Positions 1-6,542 of a stretch of DNA of 6,542 nucleotides are shown here, one piece after another (the first letter of the stretch is position 1; every line of letters begins with the position of its first letter). A model generated the notes under the pieces. The model was not told where the DNA came from. It saw nothing but the letters and a program-made list of their open reading frames with translations, and ran no database searches. The stretch lies in assembly GCA_902494935.1 (NCBI GenBank), contig CABUVH010000113.1, positions 1 through 6,542 on the forward strand, written 5' to 3'. The position numbers and the translations under genes were made by a program. The DNA comes from an uncultured Collinsella sp. GTDB taxonomy: Bacteria > Actinomycetota > Coriobacteriia > Coriobacteriales > Coriobacteriaceae.

Positions 1-621
1 GAGGAGAACTGCCCCGCGCTGCTGGCGATGTACGGGTGCGGGCCCGTGAGCGCGGCCAAGCTCGCGGTCGCGGCCGGGGACAACCCGGGCAGGCTGCGCT
101 CCGAGGCGTCGTTCGCGGCGATATGCGGCGCCTGCCCCATCCCCGCCTCGGGCGGCAAGACCGTGAGGCACAGGCTCAACAGGGGCGGCGACCGGCAGGC
201 GAACAGCGCGCTGCACGAGATCGCGAGGCAGAGGGTCATGCGCGACCCCGAGACCGCCGAGTACGCCGAGAGGGCGAGGGCGCGGGGAAAGAGCGACAGG
301 GAGGTCATGAGGTGCCTCAAGCGCTACGTGGCCAGGGAGGCGTACCGGGCGCTGATGCGCCCGCACGAGGTCAGGAGGCCCGAGGACGCCTCGGGGCTCG
401 TGGCGGCCAGGCGCGCGGCGAGGGTCAGCCAGGTGAGGGCGGCGTCCATACTGGGCACCAGCGAGAAGTACATCTCGATGCTGGAGAGGGGCCAAAGGGA
501 GCTCAAGCCCATAAGGAGGGCCTACGAGGCATGGGTCGAGGCCGGACTTCCGCTCGATTGGGACAGGCAGGCCTTCGAGGCCGAGCGCGAAATGGATTCT
601 AAAAAACACCTTGCCAAATAG
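1..621 (+). CDS. IS110-family transposase, C-terminal part, with an added helix-turn-helix tail (5' end outside window)
   Basis: The frame is open from the first base, so the start lies upstream; 206 residues are visible. Residues 8-85 match the C-terminal Tnp domain of IS110/IS116/IS902 transposases: a GCGPVSAAKL helix-hairpin-helix-like segment, then CGACPIPASGGK and HRLNRGGDRQAN. Ser50 (codon 148-150) in the ASGGK segment is the likely nucleophilic serine of this family. The RuvC-like DEDD half is outside the window. Residues about 130-185 (LVAARRAARVSQ, then ILGTSEKYISMLERGQREL) look like a Cro/C1-type helix-turn-helix, which is not part of the basic IS110 fold. The gene uses AGG for many arginines, unlike its neighbours, as expected of a mobile element. 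It runs convergently towards the small lyase gene, 77 bp away. The family call is firm; the role of the tail is unknown. Confidence 0.88.
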   Translation, partial: EENCPALLAMYGCGPVSAAKLAVAAGDNPGRLRSEASFAAICGACPIPASGGKTVRHRLNRGGDRQANSALHEIARQRVMRDPETAEYAERARARGKSDREVMRCLKRYVAREAYRALMRPHEVRRPEDASGLVAARRAARVSQVRAASILGTSEKYISMLERGQRELKPIRRAYEAWVEAGLPLDWDRQAFEAEREMDSKKHLAK

Positions 622-690
622 GAGCCTCTTTGCATGTCCGAGGACGTTTTGGAAAGTAACCCAAAGCGGCCCGGCGATCCTGCAGGAGTT
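1..690 (+). mobile_element. Right-hand portion of an IS110-family insertion sequence; right boundary uncertain
   Basis: The transposase fragment implies that the window starts inside the element. IS110-group elements have short right ends and usually no terminal inverted repeats, so the edge cannot be read directly. GC content and codon use change near 590-620 (AT-rich AAATGGATTCTAAAAAACAC), and the boundary should lie between 622 and 698. A perfect palindrome TCCTGCAGGA at 678-687 sits in this interval and may belong to the target. Any bridge RNA of an IS110-group element would be expected in the left end, outside the window. Confidence 0.6.
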
Positions 691-698
691 AAACCCCT

Positions 699-950
699 TT
701 AGAACTTGTCGTGGAAGGTACGCGCAATGACCTCGTCCTGCTGCTCCTTGGTGAGCGTGTGGAAGTTCACGGCATAGCCGGAAACGCGGATGGTCAGCTG
801 CGGGTACTTCTCGGGGTGAGCCTGAGCGTCGAGCAGCGTCTCACGGTTGAAGACGTTGATGTTCAGGTGGTGGCCACCCTTCTCGGCGTAAGCGTCGAGC
901 ATGTGGACCAGGTTATCGGCCTGAGTCTCGGAAACTTCAGAAACCTTCAT
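699..950 (-). CDS. grcA: Glycyl-radical subunit of a split pyruvate formate-lyase (GrcA-like)
   Basis: This 83-residue protein is almost entirely a glycyl-radical domain. From residue 26 (GHHLNINVFNRETLLDA) to the end it follows the C-terminus of E. coli PflB as I recall it. It contains PEKYPQLTIRVSGYAV, with the radical glycine at Gly58 (codon 777-779). The activating enzyme would convert this glycine to a radical, which passes to the Cys-Cys pair of the large subunit. Residues 1-25 match the helix preceding the domain only loosely. The start ATG is at 948-950 with AAGGAG 7 nt upstream (958-963). E. coli GrcA (YfiD) is longer (127 residues) and rescues an otherwise complete PFL. Here the upstream lyase has no such domain, so this protein is probably an obligate subunit. 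The symbol is by similarity; a pflB 3'-part name would be equally fair. Confidence 0.9.
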   Translation of the reverse strand: MKVSEVSETQADNLVHMLDAYAEKGGHHLNINVFNRETLLDAQAHPEKYPQLTIRVSGYAVNFHTLTKEQQDEVIARTFHDKF

Positions 951-973
951 AATGTGTCTCCTTCGATTAATAG

Positions 974-993
974 GCGCCGGCCGAAACCGGCGC
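974..993 (-). repeat. GC-rich hairpin between the two lyase genes
   Basis: GCGCCGG (974-980) and CCGGCGC (987-993) form a perfect 7-bp GC stem with a 6-nt loop. On the transcribed (-) strand it is followed by CTATTAATC and then the ribosome binding site of the small gene. There is no T-run, so it is unlikely to be an efficient terminator. It could protect or define transcript ends, or set the ratio of the two subunits. Confidence 0.6.
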
Positions 994-1009
994 GCTAATC
1001 AGTAATCGT

Positions 1010-1034
1010 TATTGTTAGTATAGCACCAACAATA
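1010..1034 (-). repeat. AT-rich dyad at the 3' edge of the large lyase gene
   Basis: TATTGTT (1010-1016) and AACAATA (1028-1034) are perfect inverted repeats around an 11-nt loop, directly next to the TAA stop at 1036-1038. The stem is weak and has no T-tail. It could be a minor mRNA structure or a protein site; its function is not known. Confidence 0.4.
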
Positions 1035-1035
1035 G

Positions 1036-3084
<2,049 letters not shown>

Positions 3085-3087
<3 letters not shown>

Positions 3088-3118
3088 TGTGTAACCACGC
3101 TCCTAGTTACGTGTAATG
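3085..3118 (-). promoter_or_regulatory. Ribosome binding site and imperfect hairpin over the pflB start
   Basis: On the - strand the mRNA can pair GUAAC (3106-3110) with GUUAC (3091-3095), leaving AGGAG (3100-3104) in a 10-nt loop. The outer CAUU (3115-3118) can pair with AAUG (3085-3088), which contains the start codon. The two helices are split by an unequal internal loop, so the structure is modest. It may tune translation initiation. Confidence 0.35.
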
Positions 3119-3316
3119 CGGCGCTCTCTCACACCGCTGCTTATTGAATTCTTGAATGTTCGGCTTGCACTACCGGCTTCTTCCGTTCTTCACCACACGT
3201 TGGTGCAGGGAAAACGTTTGTCCACCTTGGAACTACAACCCAAAACCCAAGATTTCACCCGTCTGAGAAGGATAACATAGCGACCCTCTCCATCTGGGCT
3301 GTTATATGTTTCTTTT

Positions 3317-3344
3317 TTTATATCAAAAGGGCGTTTTTTACAAA
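3317..3344 (-). promoter_or_regulatory. Candidate sigma-70-type promoter for pflB
   Basis: On the - strand, TTTGTA (3339-3344) stands 16 nt before TATAAA (3317-3322) within the most AT-rich part of the intergenic region. This would give a leader of about 220 nt. The -35 match is partial and other AT-rich hexamers occur nearby, so the exact position is tentative. I found no clean FNR (TTGAT-N4-ATCAA) or Rex-type site, although such control would suit an anaerobic enzyme. Confidence 0.3.
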
Positions 3345-3481
3345 CCCGCAGGAAATGCGAGCGCGAACAACTACCGTTCACCGATTTGTATGTTATTTTT
3401 CCTTGCCTTTGTACGACGTTCGCTCTAGCTGTTATGCCAGCTTTAGCAGGGTAAAGTGTCCCAGAGACCCTACAGAAACTG

Positions 3482-3515
3482 CAGGGCGGCCACGGGATCC
3501 CCCGTGGCCGCCCTG
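3482..3515 (-). terminator. Strong hairpin terminator downstream of kdgT
   Basis: A perfect 15-bp stem (3482-3496 with 3501-3515) closes a 4-nt loop, ATCC on the + strand. It starts 38 bp after the kdgT stop. On the - strand it is followed by CAGTTTCTGTAGG, a short imperfect T-tract. On the + strand TTTTT comes about 12 nt after the stem. It should isolate kdgT from pflB. Confidence 0.8.
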
Positions 3516-3553
3516 TGGCGTAGCTAGTTTTTAGCTTTGATTGCCGCTTGGCA

Positions 3554-4573
3554 TTAGGCGGCTGCGGCGGCCTTGTCGGTCGTTGCCTTGCTATCGCCGT
3601 TGCCCTGGCCCTCAAAATGCTTGTAGCACCAGCTAGTGACCAGCGGGGTCAAAATAGCCGTCACGATTGCGCAGGCAGCAACCTGTGCCGTAGCCGTCGC
3701 GAGCACGGCGCCGCCGTACATGGCCCCGTTGACGCTTGCCATGGCAGCAGGCGTGGCCACATTGGCTCCGGCGCAGCTCGAAATGGCCGCACCTGCGACA
3801 CCCGTACCGCCCGTGAGCTTATCGACCGCGATGACGGGAATTGCAAAGACCACCGAGCAGATCACGCCGAGCAGAATACCGGGGAGACCGCCATTAATGA
3901 GCTGGCCAAAGGTCATGGTCGAGCCCATGGCAAAGAAGACGAGCACGATGATGGCGGAAAGTGCCGGCGCCATCATCTTCTTAAAGCTGGGGAAGAGGTT
4001 GCCCAGGATAATGCCAACGACGATCGGCAGGATGGCGCCCACGAGCGACCAACCGATCGGAGCCTGACCGGCAGCGCCGAGCACGATCATCGTGACCGGA
4101 GGGCCGACAACGAGCGTGGTGATGGCGACGGCGCCACGCTCGGCCTCATTGCCCATGGTGCCCATCAGTCCAGCGTACATAGCGTTGTTGGCACCCGTGC
4201 AAGCGGCCAGCATTACCATGGCCGAGATGCCAAACAGGTTGTCGTTGAACACATAAAGAATGAGCAGCGACACGGCAACGACCACGATTTGCTTGACGGC
4301 AATGATGATGGCACCGCGGGCAGCGGCAGCGGGAGCACTCTTAAACGAAATCGTCGTACCGACGATGAGCAAAAAGGCGCCCACGAGCGGGCCTGCACCC
4401 TGCTGGGTCATGCCAAGCGTAAAGCTGCCGAGCGTTTTGAACAGGTCGGGGAATAGCGTGTTGAGCAGGCAGCCCAACAGAAGCGGCACCAAGATATTGG
4501 CGCCCGGGATGGAGGACATCTTAAAGAACGGCTCCTTTGCCGCCGGCGCCTCCACCGCAGTCGATTCACTCAT
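3554..4573 (-). CDS. kdgT: 2-keto-3-deoxygluconate permease (KdgT family)
   Basis: This 339-residue protein is a very hydrophobic inner-membrane carrier with about ten membrane segments. It aligns with E. coli KdgT as I recall it: IPGANILVPLLLG near residue 22, LPGILLGV at 230-237, and the signature GTGVAGAAISSCAGANVATPAA at 256-277. KdgT imports 2-keto-3-deoxygluconate, a product of pectin and uronate breakdown, by ion symport. The start was set at ATG 4571-4573, because AAAGGAG (4580-4586) lies 6 nt upstream. A longer in-frame start at 4594 would place that ribosome site inside the gene. The C-terminus is Ala/Lys-rich (ATTDKAAAAA). It is the second gene of a unit with the upstream dehydrogenase, 108 bp away, and ends before a strong terminator. 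The family is secure; the substrate is by homology. Confidence 0.85.
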   Translation of the reverse strand: MSESTAVEAPAAKEPFFKMSSIPGANILVPLLLGCLLNTLFPDLFKTLGSFTLGMTQQGAGPLVGAFLLIVGTTISFKSAPAAAARGAIIIAVKQIVVVAVSLLILYVFNDNLFGISAMVMLAACTGANNAMYAGLMGTMGNEAERGAVAITTLVVGPPVTMIVLGAAGQAPIGWSLVGAILPIVVGIILGNLFPSFKKMMAPALSAIIVLVFFAMGSTMTFGQLINGGLPGILLGVICSVVFAIPVIAVDKLTGGTGVAGAAISSCAGANVATPAAMASVNGAMYGGAVLATATAQVAACAIVTAILTPLVTSWCYKHFEGQGNGDSKATTDKAAAAA

Positions 4574-4579
4574 ATATAT

Positions 4580-4586
4580 CTCCTTT
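4580..4586 (-). promoter_or_regulatory. Ribosome binding site that fixes the kdgT start
   Basis: On the - strand AAAGGAG sits 6 nt before the ATG at 4571-4573, an ideal spacing. It excludes the in-frame ATG at 4592-4594 as the likely start. Confidence 0.8.
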
Positions 4587-4616
4587 GGATGCATGCGAAT
4601 CGTAGCCGCACGCGCC

Positions 4617-4650
4617 TATGTCAGAAAGAAGGCGACAACCCCGAGTCGCC
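4617..4650 (-). terminator. Possible attenuator between the dehydrogenase and kdgT
   Basis: On the - strand GGCGAC (4645-4650) pairs with GTCGCC (4631-4636) around an 8-nt loop and is followed at once by TTCTTTCTGACA. A six-pair GC-rich stem with a T-rich tail fits a weak intrinsic terminator. It lies 31 bp after the dehydrogenase stop, so it may lower kdgT transcription relative to the first gene. Confidence 0.45.
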
Positions 4651-4681
4651 AGGGTCGCCGCCAAACGATCACCGCGGGGTA

Positions 4682-5431
4682 TTACCCGTCCAGGACGATG
4701 CCGCCGTCGCAGTCACCGATCTCGCCGTTCACGAAGCTGGCGAGGTCGGAAGCGAAGAACAGCACCATCTGCGCAGGCTCGCTGGCCTGGGCGGCGCGGC
4801 CCAGAGGAATACCGTTGATGATGCGCTGAGAGTTCTCGTCAGAGAGAATCGAGGTCATATCGGTCAACGTGAGCGACGGGCACACGGCGTTGCAGCGAAC
4901 GCCAAACTTGCCGCCTTCCTTGGCGACTGCCTTGGTTAGACCGTTAACACCGGCCTTGGAGCTCGCGTAAGCCGCGGTGCCGAGCAGGCCGCCGCCGATC
5001 TTGCCGGCAACAGAGCTCACGTTGACGATAGTGCCGGCATGGGCCGCCTTAAAGTGCGGGTACACGGCGTTCATCATGGTAAAGGTGCCGTTGAGGTTGA
5101 TGTCGATGGTGCGACGCCACTCGGTGTCATCGATCTCATCGAACTTCTTGGTGCTGATGACGCCAGCGCAGTTGATCAGGATGTTGGTTTGCGGCAGGTC
5201 CGTAAAAATCTGCTCGACAGTCTCGCGCGCCTTGGGCGCATCGGCGACATCGAGCTGATAGAACTTGTTGCCCTCGCCAAGCTCGGCCACAGCGGCCTCG
5301 CCCTTAGCAGCGTTCCTTGCGATGAGCGCGACATGTCCGCCGCCCGCGACGATGCCCTTGGCGATCTCGAGGCCAATGCCCTGAGTGCCGCCCGTGACAA
5401 TCGCGGTCTTGCCCGTGAAGTCAAATGCCAT
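4682..5431 (-). CDS. Short-chain dehydrogenase/reductase (SDR), possibly acting on keto-sugar acids
   Basis: A 249-residue classical SDR, the usual length for the family. The dinucleotide-binding motif TGGTQGIG is at residues 13-20. The NNAG motif appears as NCAG (87-90). The catalytic set is Asn112, Ser140 (NVSSVAG), Tyr155 and Lys159 (YASSK). Arg39 after the second strand (ALIARN), with no acidic residue there, hints at NADP(H). The start ATG at 5429-5431 gives the expected MAFDFTGKTAIVTGG opening, with AAGGGGGA (5439-5446) 7 nt upstream. An in-frame extension to 5548 lacks SDR features. Position before kdgT suggests a KduD-like or sugar-acid oxidoreductase. The sequence is also close to generic FabG-type reductases and differs clearly from E. 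coli KduD as I recall it, so no symbol is given. Confidence 0.85.
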   Translation of the reverse strand: MAFDFTGKTAIVTGGTQGIGLEIAKGIVAGGGHVALIARNAAKGEAAVAELGEGNKFYQLDVADAPKARETVEQIFTDLPQTNILINCAGVISTKKFDEIDDTEWRRTIDINLNGTFTMMNAVYPHFKAAHAGTIVNVSSVAGKIGGGLLGTAAYASSKAGVNGLTKAVAKEGGKFGVRCNAVCPSLTLTDMTSILSDENSQRIINGIPLGRAAQASEPAQMVLFFASDLASFVNGEIGDCDGGIVLDG

Positions 5432-5550
5432 GACTCCGTCCCCCTTTATGTAAGGTGTCTCCTTGCGGGAAGTTGGAGCATCGCACGTGGCGATTATATG
5501 AGTCCCAGTCGTCATGGTGGTGACAACCCCTCGCTTAACCGCCTGCATGA

Positions 5551-5594
5551 TAATTCTTTGAAACGCTACAATTATTGAATTATTTTAATTCTTT
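5551..5594. repeat. AT-rich palindrome and direct repeats, candidate operator
   Basis: GAATTA (5577-5582) and TAATTC (5586-5591) form a perfect palindrome with a 3-nt centre. TAATTCTTT occurs at 5551-5559 and again at 5586-5594, and AATTATT at 5570-5576 and 5578-5584. AT-rich palindromes of this size are typical of MarR sites, so self-control by the adjacent MarR protein is plausible but unproven. Confidence 0.4.
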
Positions 5595-5623
5595 ATACGC
5601 TCTTTATATTGCCTAGCGGCCAA

Positions 5624-5654
5624 GTAGATTTTTGGGACATGCCTAGAAATCTAC
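5624..5654. repeat. Long inverted repeat upstream of the MarR gene
   Basis: GTAGATTT (5624-5631) and AAATCTAC (5647-5654) are perfect inverted repeats. The symmetry continues inwards, so RNA could form a 13-pair stem with two G-U pairs and a 5-nt loop (5637-5641). It has no T-run after it and lies 67 bp before the MarR start. It is a candidate operator or leader structure. Confidence 0.45.
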
Positions 5655-5721
5655 CGAATGGAATGCTTGGGCTGGGGTATCATCTTTCACCGAAAATAGT
5701 TTCTAGTGTTAGGGGTTTTCG

Positions 5722-6171
5722 GTGGAAGATACCGATTTCCATGAGCTTGGGCGTCAGCTCTTTACCGAGTTTGGCAGCATGCACCAGCGCGTTTCGCGCT
5801 TTGCCGACCAGGCTCTGGGTGGCGAGATGGCCGTCATGCGCGCCCTCATGCGCGCCGGCGGCTCGCTCACGCCGAGCGAACTCGCCGATCGTGCCTGGGT
5901 CTCGAGCGCCCGCATCGCCAATATCCTGCGCGCCCTCGAGGCCAAGGGCTGGGTCGAGCGCGAGCACTCAAAGACCGACCGTCGTCGCGTACACGTCACG
6001 GTGACCGACAAAGGATTCCAGGTTATCGAAATCAAACGTCGGGAATTCGAGGACCGCACCGCGGCCTTCCTCGAGCAGCTTGGCGAAACAGATACCCAAG
6101 AGATGGTGCGCCTTCTTAGACGTGCCAACGAAATTATCGACCGCAATCAAGAAAGGAGAGATGCCGAGTGA
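5722..6171 (+). CDS. MarR-family transcriptional regulator
   Basis: A 149-residue protein of normal MarR length. The winged helix-turn-helix spans about residues 48-98: TPSELADRAWVSSARIANIL is the helix-turn-helix and DRRRVHVTVTDKG the wing, with the family's usual DxRxxxVxLT-type pattern. The flanking helices would form the dimer interface. The start is GTG at 5722-5724, with AGGGG (5711-5715) 6 nt upstream; the first internal ATG (residue 20) would cut off the first helix. Its stop TGA overlaps the GTG of the following ABC exporter gene, so the two are co-translated. The usual logic of such pairs is a repressor that is released by a ligand to allow efflux. The ligand is unknown. Confidence 0.9.
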   Translation: MEDTDFHELGRQLFTEFGSMHQRVSRFADQALGGEMAVMRALMRAGGSLTPSELADRAWVSSARIANILRALEAKGWVEREHSKTDRRRVHVTVTDKGFQVIEIKRREFEDRTAAFLEQLGETDTQEMVRLLRRANEIIDRNQERRDAE

Positions 6172-6542
6172 GGATTCTCAAGCTCTTTAAAAAACATATC
6201 CTGGCACTGTTCGCAGCTATCGTACTTATCGTAATCAGCTGCAACGCCGATCTGGCGCTGCCTACCTATATGAGCGACATCGTCGACGTGGGTGTGCAGC
6301 AAGGCGGCATCGCGTCGCCCGTGCCCGACACCATCCGTGCCGAATCGCTCGACGACCTCGAGCTCTTTATGAGCACCAAGGACGCCAAGGCTGTGGAGGC
6401 CGTGTTTAGCAAGGCGGACAATAACGGCATTCGAACGTACAAGGGCACTGAGGAGGAGCGCGCCGACGGCGGCAAGATTGCCGACATCATGAGCCTGCCC
6501 GAGACTGTCGTCCTTTCGTTCAACCAGGGCATCGATGCCAAC
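6168..6542 (+). CDS. ABC exporter (fused membrane and ATPase type), N-terminal part, runs off the window
   Basis: The frame begins at GTG 6168-6170, which overlaps the MarR stop in a GTGA junction. AAAGGAG (6152-6158) lies 9 nt upstream; the ATG at 6161 opens another frame that stops after nine codons. The 125 visible residues start with a basic stretch (RILKLFKKH), a membrane helix (about 11-31) and LPTYMSDIVDVGVQQGGI. The last segment is typical of type I ABC exporters of Firmicutes and Actinobacteria of the LmrA/BmrCD kind. From residue 49 to the window end the sequence is hydrophilic (VPDTIRAESLDDLELFMSTKD), so a large extracellular insertion follows helix 1. Such insertions are familiar in one subgroup of these exporters. 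The ATPase domain is outside the window. A second half-transporter often follows. Confidence 0.8.
   Translation, partial: MRILKLFKKHILALFAAIVLIVISCNADLALPTYMSDIVDVGVQQGGIASPVPDTIRAESLDDLELFMSTKDAKAVEAVFSKADNNGIRTYKGTEEERADGGKIADIMSLPETVVLSFNQGIDAN

Larger units (their letters stand above)
3088..3553. other. 466-bp intergenic region between kdgT and pflB
   Basis: I see no credible gene here. It holds the kdgT terminator (3482-3515), then an AT-rich stretch (about 3300-3350) that probably carries the pflB promoter, and a leader of roughly 200 nt. Dyads lie at 3422-3447 (AGCTG/CAGCT core with an outer GCT/AGC), 3363-3381 (GCGAAC/GTTCAC, one imperfect pair) and 3191-3205 (CACCA/TGGTG). An open frame across 3190-3615 on the - strand overlaps the kdgT end and the terminator, and has no family features. 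Confidence 0.7.
5432..5721. promoter_or_regulatory. Divergent control region between the SDR gene and the MarR gene
   Basis: This 290-bp region must contain start sites for both directions. Its centre (5549-5610) is very AT-rich, with promoter-like hexamers on both strands but no single convincing pair. It holds a palindrome (5577-5591), a 9-bp direct repeat (5551-5559, 5586-5594), a long dyad (5624-5654) and a small dyad ATCGC/GCGAT (5480-5494) in the SDR leader. No gene is seen in it. Confidence 0.6.

Noticed and set aside
3312..3326. FNR-like half site TTGAT upstream of pflB
   Set aside because: Only one half is present (TTGATATAA); the second half ATCAA is missing at the right spacing.
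3363..3381. Rex-type site (GTGAA...TTCAC) upstream of pflB
   Set aside because: The half-sites are 9 bp apart instead of 4, and one is imperfect.
3190..3615. A 141-codon frame on the - strand in the kdgT-pflB gap
   Set aside because: It overlaps the kdgT 3' end and the strong terminator, is basic and patternless, and has no ribosome site.
3548..4456. A 302-codon open frame on the + strand, antisense to kdgT
   Set aside because: Its composition (many His, Asp, Gly, Arg) reflects the codon bias of the KdgT gene; no recognisable domain.
5432..5548. N-terminal extension of the SDR to an upstream in-frame ATG
   Set aside because: The added 39 residues are not SDR-like. The ATG at 5429-5431 has a good ribosome site and gives the standard SDR opening.

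Overview
The window looks like a chromosomal segment of a gut anaerobe of the class Coriobacteriia, most likely Collinsella or a close relative. This is an inference from the moderately high GC content, the strong Shine-Dalgarno sites, the strictly anaerobic pyruvate formate-lyase and the style of the MarR/ABC exporter locus. No 16S or other marker gene is present to confirm it.

Layout, left to right. (1) 1-621, + strand: the 3' part of an IS110-family transposase with an unusual C-terminal Cro/C1-type helix-turn-helix tail. It is GC-rich and uses many AGG arginine codons. The right end of the element should lie just after it. (2) 699-3087, - strand: a pyruvate formate-lyase encoded as two separate proteins. 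The 683-residue large subunit carries the Cys-Cys active site. A downstream 83-residue protein carries the glycyl-radical motif RVSGY. (3) 3088-3553: a 466-bp intergenic stretch with a strong hairpin terminator for kdgT, several dyads and an AT-rich candidate promoter for the split lyase. (4) 3554-5431, - strand: a two-gene unit of a short-chain dehydrogenase/reductase followed by a 2-keto-3-deoxygluconate permease (KdgT family), with a possible attenuator hairpin between them. (5) 5432-5721: a divergent control region rich in dyads and direct repeats. (6) 5722 to the window end, + strand: a MarR-family repressor whose stop overlaps the start of an ABC exporter (partial) with a large extracellular insertion after its first membrane helix.

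Possible joint working: the dehydrogenase and KdgT fit uptake and processing of pectin- or uronate-derived keto-sugar acids. These would be split to pyruvate by enzymes not in this window. Pyruvate formate-lyase would then turn pyruvate plus CoA into acetyl-CoA plus formate. That link is inferred from neighbourhood only; a strong terminator separates the two units. The MarR/ABC pair is a separate efflux module.

The most notable observation is the natural split of pyruvate formate-lyase. The large subunit stops just before the glycyl-radical domain. The small gene has its own ribosome binding site and start, and supplies exactly the missing piece. It resembles a permanent version of the GrcA (YfiD) rescue system, in which a small glycyl-radical protein replaces the oxygen-damaged end of the enzyme.
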